The position numbers and the translations under genes are program-made. Under the pieces are notes generated by a model. The model was not told where the DNA came from. It ran no database searches and was given only the letters and a program-made list of their open reading frames with translations. A DNA stretch of 64,000 nt from positions 1,550,001-1,614,000 of the forward strand of contig CAWESU010000001.1 in assembly GCA_963811805.1 (NCBI GenBank), in the 5' to 3' direction. The first letter of the stretch is position 1. Each line of letters starts with the position of its first letter. Below, in pieces: positions 51,625-60,461 of the stretch. This stretch comes from DAHUXN01 sp963811805 (GTDB taxonomy: Bacteria > Acidobacteriota > Terriglobia > Acidiferrales > UBA7541).

Positions 51625-53121
51625 ATGGGTACGAAAAAGCGAGCTTCAGAAGTTGCGCCGATTCTTTCCGAGATACTGTCTCGTCGGCGATTGCTGAAGG
51701 GCGCGGCAGGCATCGCCGTTGCTTCGGCAGCGCAGGCGCTGATGCCTGCGAACGTGCGGCGCGTGCTGGCCCTGGGCCCTCCAAGACAAGGTTCATTGAG
51801 CGACATCAAGCACGTAGTGCTGCTCATGCAGGAAAACCGTTCGTTCGATCACTACTTCGGGACGTTGGCAGGCGTCAGAGGATTTAGCGACCCCAGGGCC
51901 AAGAAACTTTTCGTGACAGGCAAATCGGTGTTTCACCAGCCGGACGCGGAAAATCGCGATGGATACTTGCTGCCTTTCCATCTCGATACGCGTGCGAGCA
52001 GCGCGCAGAAAATCCCTTCGACGAGTCATGCTTGGGCCGTGCAGCACGAGGCATGGAATCAAGGCGACATGGATAACTGGCTGCCCGCGCACCGCAAGGC
52101 CGACGGAGTGAACGGCCCTTACTGCATGGGATATTACACGCGGTCTGATATTCCTTTCCAGTTTGCGCTGGCGGAGTCCTTCACCCTTTGCGACGAATAT
52201 TTTTGCTCGGTGATGGGACCGACATGGCCAAACCGCATGTACTGGATGACGGGGACCATAGACCCAGACGGGCTTGGCGGAGGACCGATCACGCACAACG
52301 TGGCGCCTCCGGGCGGATATACGTGGACGACCTATGCGGAGCGTCTCGAAGCGGGGGGCATCAGCTGGAAGGTATATCAACAGGAAGACAATTACGGCTG
52401 CAACATGTTGGAGAATTTTAAAGTGTTCCAGCAGGCGTCGAAGAATTCTCCTCTCTATCAGAGAGGAATGTTACGCGGGCAAGAAGGGCAGTTTGAATAT
52501 GATGCGATCAACGACAAATTGCCCACGGTCTCCTGGATTATACCGACCAGTTTCCAGTCGGAGCACCCGGACTACATGCCTGCGGACGGCGCTGCCTATG
52601 TGGCAAGCAAGATCGATGCGATTGCCGCGAATCCAGACGTGTGGGCGAAGACTCTTTTCATCTTGAACTACGACGAGAACGACGGCATTTTTGACCATGT
52701 GGCGCCACCGGTTCCTCCGGCGGGCACGTCTCACGAGTTTGTGGACAATTTTCCGATTGGCGGCGGATTCCGTGTGCCGTGCATATTGATTTCCCCGTGG
52801 ACGACGGGAGGATGGGTCTGCAGCGACGTATTCGACCATACGTCCCATCTTATGTTCTTGGAAAAATTCACCGGCGTGCGCGAGCCGAATATCAGCGAAT
52901 GGCGGAGGCGCACGTTTGGCGATATGACTTCCGCCCTGCGTTTTGGCGAAGGGAGGAAAGAACCTCCGGTGCTGCCAGATACGAGCGGGCCGCTCCGCTT
53001 GGCCGAATACGAGGCGACCTATCTGCCGAAGCCTGTTTTCCCCACGACGGACCAGATGGCGCCAGAACAAGAGAAAAGCCGGAACGGGGGCGCGGCGAGC
53101 AAGGAATCTGAAAATCGATAA
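51625..53121 (+). CDS. Phospholipase C-like phosphoesterase with Tat signal
   Basis: A 498-residue enzyme of the bacterial phosphoesterase family (PF04185) that includes non-hemolytic phospholipase C and acid phosphatase AcpA. The N-terminus has a twin-arginine motif (SRRRLLKGAAGIAVASAA). The catalytic domain shows VVLLMQENRSFDHYFGTLAG with Glu and Asn metal/nucleophile region, GPTWPNRMYWMTGT, TLFILNYDENDGIFDHVAPP with Asp, Glu and His ligands, and FDHTSHLMFLEKFTGV. Its length is shorter than PlcC-type enzymes with C-terminal DUF756 repeats, which are absent. The ATG at 51625 is used, a TTG lies 12 bp upstream. The element boundary begins 36 bp after its stop. Confidence 0.88.
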   Translation: MGTKKRASEVAPILSEILSRRRLLKGAAGIAVASAAQALMPANVRRVLALGPPRQGSLSDIKHVVLLMQENRSFDHYFGTLAGVRGFSDPRAKKLFVTGKSVFHQPDAENRDGYLLPFHLDTRASSAQKIPSTSHAWAVQHEAWNQGDMDNWLPAHRKADGVNGPYCMGYYTRSDIPFQFALAESFTLCDEYFCSVMGPTWPNRMYWMTGTIDPDGLGGGPITHNVAPPGGYTWTTYAERLEAGGISWKVYQQEDNYGCNMLENFKVFQQASKNSPLYQRGMLRGQEGQFEYDAINDKLPTVSWIIPTSFQSEHPDYMPADGAAYVASKIDAIAANPDVWAKTLFILNYDENDGIFDHVAPPVPPAGTSHEFVDNFPIGGGFRVPCILISPWTTGGWVCSDVFDHTSHLMFLEKFTGVREPNISEWRRRTFGDMTSALRFGEGRKEPPVLPDTSGPLRLAEYEATYLPKPVFPTTDQMAPEQEKSRNGGAASKESENR

Positions 53122-53157
53122 GAACTCACGAAGGGAATGGACGTCAGCGGAAGCATT

Positions 53158-53171
53158 GATTTGCGCTTGAC
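53158..53171 (+). repeat. 14-bp direct repeat GATTTGCGCTTGAC, copy 1
   Basis: The first of three identical copies in the same orientation (others at 57511 and 60499). It marks the left edge of segment E1. Confidence 0.85.
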
Positions 53172-53205
53172 GGGGTATTACGCACTGAGGGGAAAACGCT
53201 ACACC
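53172..53205 (+). repeat. Left end of segment E1
   Basis: Begins GGGGTATTACGCA, which is repeated inverted at 57498-57510. Then TGAGGGGAAAACGCTACA (53186-53203), which is repeated in direct orientation at 57479-57496. The block resembles the left end of segment E2 (GAGGGGAAAA-N5-ACACC). Confidence 0.75.
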
Positions 53206-53324
53206 TAGGGTCGACCACTCCTCTCCGGGTCGCGGCGACGCTTGGCGGGGTTCCTTGTCTTCAAGCGGAGCGGTCGTGGCGCGGTATGCAGTGGCCCTAC
53301 CCGCTCAACGAGCGCCCGCCATTT

Positions 53325-53851
53325 TGCGGAGCATTCTTGCCAAATCGAGCCAGGCCGTACATGTCGGACGAACATTTCACGGTGGACGGAACGCTCATTG
53401 AGGCGTGGGCCAGCCAGAAGAGCTTCCGACGGAAGGACGGACAGGGAAAGCCACGGGGAGCGGGCGGAGAGGTGGACTTTCACGGAGAAAAGCGCAAGAA
53501 CCAGACGCATGAATCGACCACGGATCCCGAGGCCCGGCTGTTCAAGAAGTCCCAAGGAAGCGAGGCGAAGCTAGGCTACCTGGGACATGTATTGATGGAG
53601 AACCGCAACGGACTGTTGGTCGAGACGTTTCTGACCGAAGCGCATGGGAGAGCAGAGCGGGAAGCGGCGATGCTCATGGCGGAAGCGATTCCGGCGGGAA
53701 AGCGCGTGACGTTGGGAGGAGACAAGAACTACGACACTCAGGAGCTGGTCGGAGAACTGCGCGGGATGAACATCACACCGCACGTGGCGCAAAATAATAC
53801 CCATCGCAGGAGCGCGGTGGATGAGCGGACCACACGTCATGAGGGATATGA
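53325..53851 (+). mobile_element. IS5/IS1182-type transposase remnant
   Basis: An internal piece of a DDE transposase, lacking both ends. It reads SDEHFTVDGTLIEAWASQKS, EVDFHGEKRKNQTHESTTDP, KLGYLGHVLMENRNGLLVE, VTLGGDKNYDTQELVGEL and ITPHVAQNNTHRRSAVDERT. The pattern VDGTLIEAWAS...LGxDKxYDT is that of IS1182/IS5-like transposases. The C-terminal part that should follow TRHEGYE (a region with RIRKRVEE-type residues) is absent; sequence changes at about 53850 to the 3' part of a lipoprotein gene on the other strand. No terminal repeats of the IS itself are visible, so it is a dead fragment. Confidence 0.85.
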
Positions 53852-56648
53852 AACTAGAGATGGGTTTCCACCTGCGTTGCACCGGCTCGAAAGGCATGGC
53901 TGCGGGAGAAGCAGCCGCTTGAGCGTTGCTCACGAAGGTTGTGTCCGAAATCAGGTAGATCATCCCCGGGGTGGTAAATGTCGGATCGTACGTCAGAACG
54001 GCAAGCCCCGAAGCTCCCCAGCGGATAAGCTCGGTAGGGGTGCCATGAAGGTAGTCAAGCGTGATCGAGGAGATCGGGGTGTAGGCCTTTTCGTCGAACG
54101 ATTGAACCGTGAAATTGCTGGTATTGGCCTGCGCCTGTGTCTGCCCGAGAATGAAAACACAATCCAGCGACGAGTCCGGTGCGACCAGTCCTGAGGCATT
54201 GTACGTGCCGACAACAGCCTGTGTCAGGGGATCGGCAACGTTGCCGTCATCGCTATAAATTAATCCAGTTCCAAAATCTTCATGAATCTCGCCATCGTTG
54301 AATGAGGCGGCACCAGCAGAAACGAAGGTCGCACCCGACGGGCTTATTTGAAATTCGTCCAAGGCCCCAATGGCGAGTGCACCCGTTAGGACCTGGTCGG
54401 ATGAGCTCCACGCAAGAGTGTCAACGGGTTCGCCGCCGCCAAATGCTGGCACGAAAGCAGGCCTTTGCACATTGTCGTCATAGATCACGACCCCGCCGAT
54501 TTCATCTGGAATGCTGTCGAGGTCGAAGAGAGTCACGGCGGTCGTGTGCGGACTCACCGGTGCCGCACGTATGTCTCCCGCCGTATAGACCGCCGATGAT
54601 TGCGGGTTGCTTAACGCCCAAGTGAGCGGAGAGCTCAATCCAGGGAGCTGGAGTTGTGTCATGACAGTAGCGGTAAGGAAGCCAGCATACAAATACTGCC
54701 CATCGGCACTGACGCTCAGCAAGTACGGATCGGCGGTAACCGTCTGGGACTGCGTAACAGAGCCGTTTGCACCGTTTATGGCGACGATTGAGTTCGGATA
54801 AGCGCCGTCGAAATTCGCCACGCCGACATAAATCAAACCGCTCTGGGAATCCCACGCCATGGCAAGTCCGGCGAGATTTAAAGCAGTCACTTGAGTACTA
54901 CCAGTCGAGGCGGGGGAAACGGTGAACATGAGCGTATCGGTCGAAGAGAGGTCGGTGCCCGGATCGAAAACGCTAATGTGTTGCGGTCCTGGTGTAGCCA
55001 TGAGGATGGACGGTATTGTGACGTTTAGCTGCGTCGGACTCACATAGGAGGTGGGCAAGAAGCTGGAACCCAGATAGCCACAGTTCCAGCAGGCCGTGCT
55101 GTCTGGAGCGAAATTCGCACCGTTAATCGTAATGCTTACATCCCCGCTGTTTGCCGGTGCCTGCTGAGGCACCAATGATGTCATCCACGAGTAGGAGGGA
55201 ACCCCGGCACCGGAGACGTAATCGGGAGCAGAATTCGGATTGACGGCAGGACCATCAATCAAGAACACGCCACCACTCCCGAGATAGGGAGCCGTGATCG
55301 TCGTGAGCGCGAGGCCGGCGTTGCCCCAGCGAACGAGATGAGTCGGCTGCCCAGTGACAGACGGGGAAGGCTGACCATTGGTTGTGCCAAGGTCAACCCG
55401 GTTGATCAGAGCAGCGGTATTTAAGTCCCAGACCCATAGCTCAAAAAAACTGGGGTCGACAGGGGCCGCGACCACGCAGTAATAACGACCCGTCGAGGAG
55501 TCTGCCGTACACGCATCTTCGCCAAGCGGAAAAAGCGGAGAGTTATAGGTGCCAACCAGGCTTCCATTCGTGGGATTGAATATCCCGAGGAGGGAGTAAA
55601 GCAGATTGTTCGCCGGGAGGTATTGGGAAATATACGGGGGGCCAACTTCACCTCCGTTATAGCTCACAAAGGAGACTCCCGTGGAGTTCACATTCATAGT
55701 CGCGACACCGCCTGCATCGATCGTCGTGTATTGGTTTCCGTACAACGCGGAAGTGTTTGCGCCCCATTGAAACCAATCGATCATCGGTCCGCCGCTCCGA
55801 TAGCCTTCGACGGAAGTGGGGCGCGGAGTGGCATCATCGTACACATATACGCCGTCGCCCGGCGGCGAAAGCGTCCAGTTGCCGGCAATGACAGCAACAG
55901 TGTGGGGGCTGTTTGGCGCGGCCTGGAGGCATACTGCTTGCTGAGGGTTGCTCGACGGATCGACGGGCAGCAAAAAAGAAATATCCTTAGTCAGGCCGGG
56001 AAGAAGGAATCGCTGGACGGCATTACCACCATCGATGCCAACCCACAAATACGAAGAATCGGACGAGATCGAAAGGAGGTCGGGGTTATTGCCAGCTGGG
56101 ACTGACGCCCCAGCGGTGTCGGTTATGGGGTTAACGGGCACAATTGTGTTAGGCGCAGCGGGATCGGTAGAGGAGACAGAGAGGTAAAGCATTCCGTGCG
56201 CAGCATCCCAGACAACGTCTTGCGGCACCACTATTCCCGCGATGGGTTTCACCCATGCGGTGGGAGCCGTGCCAGTCAAAATTGTGAAGATCCGAGAAGC
56301 CGAAACGCCGCCACCGGGAGCAGGGTTTGCGACAGTCACGCTGGCAGTTCCGGCAGCAGAGAGGTCACTCGCCGGGATGGTGGCTGTTAATTGGCCAGCA
56401 CTTTGCCACGACGTTGAGAGCGCTGTCCCATTCCATTGCACGACGGCGCCATTCTCAAAATTCGAACCGAATGCAACCAAATTGAGTGAGGAGCTGCCAG
56501 CCGCAGCATCCGACGGGGAAATGGCTCCCACAACCGGAATGTCTTGGGGAGGCGATGAGCTGCCGTGTGAACCGCCGCCGCAGCCCGTCGATAACAAGAA
56601 CAAAAGAACACCCACAGACAAAGATGCCCGGCAAAATACAGTCTGCAT
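53571..56648 (-). CDS. Large lipoprotein with IPT/TIG and propeller-like repeats, 3' end replaced
   Basis: Read as 1025 residues. A lipoprotein signal (MQTVFCRASLSVGVLLFLLS, then TGCGGG; lipobox Cys at about 23) indicates outer-membrane or surface anchoring. The protein has two similar halves, each opening with an IPT/TIG-like beta-sandwich (AISPSDAAAGSSSLNLVAFG; later VTINGANFAPDSTACWN-type sequence near 515) and followed by propeller-like repeats (LLSISSDSSYLWVGIDGG and LLSVSADGQYLYAGFL). From about residue 933 the frame lies antisense to the transposase remnant and codes random sequence, so the natural C-terminus has been lost. The genuine coding part is about 53852-56648. Function unknown; surface adhesion or polymer binding is a guess. 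Confidence 0.65.
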   Translation of the reverse strand: MQTVFCRASLSVGVLLFLLSTGCGGGSHGSSSPPQDIPVVGAISPSDAAAGSSSLNLVAFGSNFENGAVVQWNGTALSTSWQSAGQLTATIPASDLSAAGTASVTVANPAPGGGVSASRIFTILTGTAPTAWVKPIAGIVVPQDVVWDAAHGMLYLSVSSTDPAAPNTIVPVNPITDTAGASVPAGNNPDLLSISSDSSYLWVGIDGGNAVQRFLLPGLTKDISFLLPVDPSSNPQQAVCLQAAPNSPHTVAVIAGNWTLSPPGDGVYVYDDATPRPTSVEGYRSGGPMIDWFQWGANTSALYGNQYTTIDAGGVATMNVNSTGVSFVSYNGGEVGPPYISQYLPANNLLYSLLGIFNPTNGSLVGTYNSPLFPLGEDACTADSSTGRYYCVVAAPVDPSFFELWVWDLNTAALINRVDLGTTNGQPSPSVTGQPTHLVRWGNAGLALTTITAPYLGSGGVFLIDGPAVNPNSAPDYVSGAGVPSYSWMTSLVPQQAPANSGDVSITINGANFAPDSTACWNCGYLGSSFLPTSYVSPTQLNVTIPSILMATPGPQHISVFDPGTDLSSTDTLMFTVSPASTGSTQVTALNLAGLAMAWDSQSGLIYVGVANFDGAYPNSIVAINGANGSVTQSQTVTADPYLLSVSADGQYLYAGFLTATVMTQLQLPGLSSPLTWALSNPQSSAVYTAGDIRAAPVSPHTTAVTLFDLDSIPDEIGGVVIYDDNVQRPAFVPAFGGGEPVDTLAWSSSDQVLTGALAIGALDEFQISPSGATFVSAGAASFNDGEIHEDFGTGLIYSDDGNVADPLTQAVVGTYNASGLVAPDSSLDCVFILGQTQAQANTSNFTVQSFDEKAYTPISSITLDYLHGTPTELIRWGASGLAVLTYDPTFTTPGMIYLISDTTFVSNAQAAASPAAMPFEPVQRRWKPISSFISLMTCGPLIHRAPAMGIILRHVRCDVHPAQFSDQLLSVVVLVSSQRHALSRRNRFRHEHRRFPLCSPMRFGQKRLDQQSVAVLHQYMSQVA

Positions 56649-57138
56649 TCGGAGCCCGCCTCCAAGGGCACGTGCCGAAGCTGTGCGTAGCTTGAATCCG
56701 GGCGCTCCGCCGTCAAACTGAATATCAGCGGCTCACCCGCGCGCAGCTTCGCAAATCGTCCATCTCCCTATCGCCATTCGACCCACCATTGAGAGCGAAG
56801 TATATACCCAAACTCGCTATCCCGTGCAAAGCCCCTTGCCTGTCGAACCGGGGGGCGTGCCGACCAGCACATTTCCAAAAAAAGGATCGTTCAGCCGAAC
56901 CAACTCACCCGGATCTTCATGTCAAACACGCTAATCGCAGTTTGCGTCGCTGTTTTGTTCGGTCTGAACATACCCATTTTGGATCAAATCGCTCCCGTTC
57001 CCGCTCCACTCAACCTGAACTCCTCCGCAGCCGCCTTCCTCTGCGTTCTTATGGTGGTTTGGCTCATTCGCGTTCTGCAGCTCTGGCCATACTGGCGTTT
57101 TCGAGAGAGCGTCTCCAGTCCCGCTCCTGTCCCGTTCC
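56649..57138. other. Mostly gene-free stretch of segment E1
   Basis: About 490 bp upstream of the lipoprotein gene. A short plus-strand ORF at 56919-57179 (86 residues, starting MSNTLIAVCVAVLFGLNIPI) could encode a two-helix membrane peptide, but no ribosome binding site is seen and I do not count it as a gene. Confidence 0.4.
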
Positions 57139-57462
57139 TTACTCCCCTGACATCGGCTTCACTTCTTCGTAAGCTTTAAGCGCGTTCAGGCATTTCGCCA
57201 ATTTCGTCGCTCGTACAGGTTCCCGCCCACAGATTTTCTCTAGTGTGTGCTGGTTGATTCCACGGCGCATGAATTCGCGCTTGGGAACCCCTGCAATGCG
57301 CGCTAATTGTTCTTCCGTGGCGACTGCATTTCCTTTTCGCTTGTACTGTATAGTCTTGAATTCCAGCAGGCTCAAATCTTCGCCTTCTTCCCAATGCCGG
57401 TCGGATTCTTTTCCGATGTAAACAGGCGGCCAGTTCGCAGTGACGTGCGCTCTTTGTAACAA
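57139..57462 (-). CDS. Small hypothetical protein, HTH-like
   Basis: About 107 residues if it starts at the TTG at 57460-57462; the frame is open to 57558, inside the E2 terminal repeat, so the start is uncertain. The sequence contains ATEEQLARIAGVPKREFMRR, then GINQHTLEKICGREPVRATK, two helices that resemble an XRE-type helix-turn-helix, and ends NALKAYEEVKPMSGE. It lies at the right end of segment E1, pointing inward. A DNA-binding regulator of the segment is possible but not shown. Confidence 0.4.
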   Translation of the reverse strand: MLQRAHVTANWPPVYIGKESDRHWEEGEDLSLLEFKTIQYKRKGNAVATEEQLARIAGVPKREFMRRGINQHTLEKICGREPVRATKLAKCLNALKAYEEVKPMSGE

Positions 57463-57478
57463 ACCCCGCGTTTTGAAA

Positions 57479-57510
57479 TGAGGGGAAAACGCTACAATGC
57501 GTAATACCCC
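57479..57510 (+). repeat. Right end of segment E1
   Basis: TGAGGGGAAAACGCTACA (57479-57496) followed by TGCGTAATACCCC (57498-57510). The last 13 bp are the exact inverse of the E1 left tip; the inner 18 bp are in the same, not inverted, orientation as at the left end. Confidence 0.75.
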
Positions 57511-57524
57511 GATTTGCGCTTGAC
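57511..57524 (+). repeat. 14-bp direct repeat GATTTGCGCTTGAC, copy 2
   Basis: The middle copy, shared between the right edge of E1 and the left edge of E2. Confidence 0.85.
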
Positions 57525-57561
57525 GGGTTAGGTTACAGAGAGGGGAAAAGTGATACACCCC
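57525..57561 (+). repeat. Left 37-bp terminal inverted repeat of segment E2
   Basis: Begins GGGTTAGGTTACAGAGAGGG and ends GAAAAGTGATACACCCC. Its reverse complement is at 60462-60498 with one mismatch in 37 positions. A partial extra GATTTG follows directly at 57562. Confidence 0.88.
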
Positions 57562-57789
57562 GATTTGTTCGTTTCGACGCTTTGAAAAGACTGAACCAAC
57601 ACATACTTTTGAGACCGCAAAAAATCAATTAGACAAATTGGATGAGCTAGGTTCAGCTTTCGGAGAATGGAAACCAACAATTCCCGGTGTTGGGAGCGTC
57701 TGCGTTGGTTTGAATCTCACCCGCGCCCCGGAATTTTAGGGCGACGCCACCTATGACCGCTCCGTGTGTAGCCCCTTCCCGCTTGGCGG

Positions 57790-58164
57790 CTAGTTACTGT
57801 CTTTGTCCCAATCCTTGAGCGCCTGATCCGCTGGTTGACCAGTGGATTTGACGATGCACGATTTTCCATCTGTTGATGCGCTGAACGTCAGTGCGCCGAA
57901 TTTCGGGTGCGACCAAAGTAAGGCTGGTGGAAAGATCACCGCCGCTCCCACGGTTTTGCCGACATTGGAGCTAGTGATTTTTAGAACCATGTCTTGTGGG
58001 CCGGGTTCCTTGTAACCGTGTTTTTGCGAGACGACCACGGCTTCTGCTTCATGGATGGCCGCTTCGCAAGTCATGGGAACTGTCTTGCTATGCTTTGCGA
58101 AAGCAGATGGAGCAATTACGAATACGAAAATGATAATTGTCGTTGCCAGTGCCATTGCCTTCAT
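57790..58164 (-). CDS. Small secreted protein of unknown function
   Basis: A 124-residue protein with a signal peptide (MKAMALATTIIIFVFVIAPS, ending AFAKH). AAAGGAGAAG precedes the ATG. The mature part has two Cys (MTCEAAIHEAEAV and GKSCIVKS) and the motif FGALTFSASTDGKSCIV. I do not recognise the family. It is the first cargo gene from the left in segment E2. 57562-57789 holds no gene. Confidence 0.65.
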   Translation of the reverse strand: MKAMALATTIIIFVFVIAPSAFAKHSKTVPMTCEAAIHEAEAVVVSQKHGYKEPGPQDMVLKITSSNVGKTVGAAVIFPPALLWSHPKFGALTFSASTDGKSCIVKSTGQPADQALKDWDKDSN

Positions 58165-58318
58165 TTGGATCTTCTCCTTTGGGTTTCAGCGATATGCACA
58201 ATTGTGAGAGTGCTTGGTGTTGAGGCGGCATTTTCAGTACGGATTTATGCCTGAAGGGTAAGCTGGACTCCCGTACAGGTATCGCTTGGGAACGGTCTAT
58301 TCGGCGGTTTGCGTTGCC

Positions 58319-59086
58319 CTAAGCACGCGCGAAATCAGAAATCATCTTGTACAAATCTTGCAAGACATCCGGTTGCTCTTCGTTCATGGCGCGACAGGCT
58401 CGGACAAAAAGTTTGTTAAGGAACACTGCTATGTTGAAAAGTGCATCTCCGGCTCGCTTCTTATCTATCCAGCTTCGGGCATGCACTCGGAATACTTCTC
58501 CCGGTTCTGTGGCATGGGCTTCGGCGGCAACAACAGTTGCGTGGACAAAGTGGCTTGTCCAGAAGTAAAGCGCATCATAGTCAAACTCACTTTTCTCTGG
58601 CTGACCTTGCAGATCGTCTTCAAGCGGGTCTTCCTCCAGTGCCATCATTTTTGCTTGCCCGCCGTGACCTGTCCAATGTGCTTTGCTCTTGAACTCTTTG
58701 GCCTTCTCAAGAATATCCGCGTCTAAGCGAATCTCCGCAGGTGACCTGTTAGGGTAATACTTCATGATAATAGTCTGCCACTCTTGACGCACTCTCGCAT
58801 GGTAGTTCGCATATGTAGCCGCCCGTGCTTCCGTGTCTTTGTTGCTTATATACCGAACACAGAAATAAATCTCAATTAGAGTACGCGACATTGCGAATGC
58901 TTCCGCCGGAAATCCGCCGTCAACAAGCACGCAGATCGCACGACCGACGGTGAGAGCCTTGGAAAGCAGCGCAAGAATCACTGCATTTCTGTATCGGCAA
59001 CTGGCAGGAATCATATCCAACTTATTGAGATAATCTTCAAGCTCTTCGATTTTGTTAAGAATCTGCTGTGTTGTAGGCGTCGCCAT
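58319..59086 (-). CDS. DUF5677-like helical protein
   Basis: A 255-residue, mostly helical protein without a signal peptide. The stretch AICVLVDGGFPAEAFAMSRT followed by LIEIYFCVRYIS matches my recollection of the DUF5677 family (Pfam), whose members sit in accessory regions and have a conserved R-x2-IE in the second helix. Later DYDALYFWTSHFVHATVVAA carries an S-x-FVH motif near the end, typical of this fold. The enzymatic role is unknown. No strong ribosome binding site is visible. It lies in AT-richer DNA with the E2 cargo genes on the same strand. Confidence 0.6.
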   Translation of the reverse strand: MATPTTQQILNKIEELEDYLNKLDMIPASCRYRNAVILALLSKALTVGRAICVLVDGGFPAEAFAMSRTLIEIYFCVRYISNKDTEARAATYANYHARVRQEWQTIIMKYYPNRSPAEIRLDADILEKAKEFKSKAHWTGHGGQAKMMALEEDPLEDDLQGQPEKSEFDYDALYFWTSHFVHATVVAAEAHATEPGEVFRVHARSWIDKKRAGDALFNIAVFLNKLFVRACRAMNEEQPDVLQDLYKMISDFARA

Positions 59087-59155
59087 ATTTTTTGAGTATT
59101 CACAATTTGACTAACCGCTCAAGCGATGATGTAAGGCAAGGATAAAATCGTCCAT

Positions 59156-59638
59156 TCAAAGCGACATTATCGAAGACGCTTCTAAGCGTTGCAAGGTGTC
59201 GTCCGGCGCGTCGTTGAAATCCGCAATGCGTTGCCCGTCGCAGACAATCAGAGAATGATACAGCATGACCACCAATATCTTGCTGTCATCGACGTCCTTC
59301 TGCGTGGCTCGCTTCCAGCAATCAGGATGAACGGAGTTGCGGAGAATACGAACGCGGTCAGCGTAGCAGGTCGCACATTCCTTACCCGTTTCAGAGTGAA
59401 GCTCGATAGAGTTGAAAAACGGATCGTTATCAAACTTCTTGATCAAATCGTTCAAGAGACCTCCAGAACCGAAACGCACCCGAAGCAAGGATTCGAGCGC
59501 AGAACCAAAGTTGGTCAAAGCTTCGGGCCACAACTGATGGTCACAGCACTTCATGGCCCGGTCGGTATAATAGGCCGCCAAATCCGCATACTTTTGTTCG
59601 CTGGTGCTAGCTTTGGGTCGCATCGTCAAGCGACACAT
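59156..59638 (-). CDS. HEPN-like helical protein
   Basis: A 160-residue protein. The ATG at 59636-59638 is preceded by AGGGGGTC; an upstream TTG is less likely. Helices DLAAYYTDRAMKCCDHQLWP and EALTNFGSALESLLRVRFG are followed by the motif DRVRILRNSVHPDCW (about 94-108), with Arg-97/Arg-100, Asn-101 and His-104. An Arg-Asn-x2-His arrangement at the head of the last helix is typical of HEPN-domain proteins, many of which are RNases in toxin and defence systems or lipid-free sensors. The R-to-H spacing allows the HEPN Rx4-6H rule if Arg-97 or the preceding Arg is used. Assignment is tentative. Confidence 0.5.
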   Translation of the reverse strand: MCRLTMRPKASTSEQKYADLAAYYTDRAMKCCDHQLWPEALTNFGSALESLLRVRFGSGGLLNDLIKKFDNDPFFNSIELHSETGKECATCYADRVRILRNSVHPDCWKRATQKDVDDSKILVVMLYHSLIVCDGQRIADFNDAPDDTLQRLEASSIMSL

Positions 59639-59693
59639 GATAGACCCCCTAAACTGAGCAAACAATCCGCAATGCCGCTATAATGCCCGCTTC

Positions 59694-60290
59694 ATGCCCA
59701 AAGTTAATTTCCGCGAAGAAGTTGTCAACGTTGCGCTAGCCGAACTGCTAGAACAGCGCGGCATGGTGTCTGTTCCAGAGACAATTCGCAAATCGGTAGC
59801 ACGTCAAACCCGTGATTTGCCAGACATCATAGTTGCTGACTTACTCGGCATACGGATGGTCATCGAGGGAAGATTCAATAGCGGACAGCCTGCCCGCGCC
59901 TCGTTGCTCAAGGATGCGCGAGAGAGAGTCGAACAGGGCGTCTCGCCGGTATGCTTGGCAGCACTCTATCCGCCGGAGCTAAGGAGTGCCGACTCGCTAT
60001 CGAGGCTTCGCCGAAATTTGGAGAGGGCGTCATTGGTGATTCGCGTAATTTCCGAGAACAACGACGGGGAGTGGGCGGACGGAACGGTAGACGACATCGT
60101 GGAGACGTTGCGACGAAGTTATGAACTGCTCGTGAGTGAAGATGTGGTTGTGGCGGCTGTCATGGAGATTGCCTCGGGGATTGAGACGGCGAGCAATTTG
60201 TTCACCCGCACACAGTCACTCAGTGACCGATTTCGCAAGGCGCTAGGTATTCCGCAAGACGCAAGTGGCGAAAATGAGGATGAGGATTGA
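59694..60290 (+). CDS. Putative restriction-like N-terminal domain protein
   Basis: A 198-residue protein transcribed divergently from the other E2 genes. The segment LPDIIVADLLGIRMVIEGRF (PD at 43-44, E58-G-R60) resembles a PD-(D/E)xK nuclease core with Arg in place of Lys, followed by DARERVEQGVSPVCLAALYP, where the Ala/Arg helix is typical of such nuclease domains in type IIG-like restriction-modification proteins. I recall similar stand-alone proteins encoded just before N6-adenine methylase-type genes. The next start codon overlaps its stop by one base (TGATG), as in an operon, but that gene is cut after 34 codons. Function is inferred and unproven. Confidence 0.5.
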   Translation: MPKVNFREEVVNVALAELLEQRGMVSVPETIRKSVARQTRDLPDIIVADLLGIRMVIEGRFNSGQPARASLLKDARERVEQGVSPVCLAALYPPELRSADSLSRLRRNLERASLVIRVISENNDGEWADGTVDDIVETLRRSYELLVSEDVVVAAVMEIASGIETASNLFTRTQSLSDRFRKALGIPQDASGENEDED

Positions 60291-60394
60291 TGTCTGCCTC
60301 GAATCCCGATCTCAAAGTTCTCCGCGTTGCTTCCCTCACAATCGTTAACGCAATGATTTTTCAGCAGGTCTTGGCGGCGGAGGTCCTGCAGTAG
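60290..60394 (+). pseudogene. Truncated downstream gene of the nuclease-like operon
   Basis: An ORF of 34 codons coupled to the previous gene by TGATG: MSASNPDLKVLRVASLTIVN, AMIFQQVLAAE, then a stop. The peptide looks like the N-terminus of a larger, helical protein (VLRVAxLxIxNAxIF) rather than a complete one, and its continuation is missing because the segment end (60462) lies just beyond. I infer a deleted partner, possibly a methylase. Confidence 0.45.
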
Positions 60395-60461
60395 CGATTC
60401 CATATTACCTTACCCCATTGCAACCAAAAGTACGCGCCGATTGTACTGCGAAGAATATGCA

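Noticed and set aside
56919..57179. A possible 86-residue membrane peptide in segment E1.
   Set aside because: No ribosome binding site, no family resemblance; mentioned only as part of the interval description.
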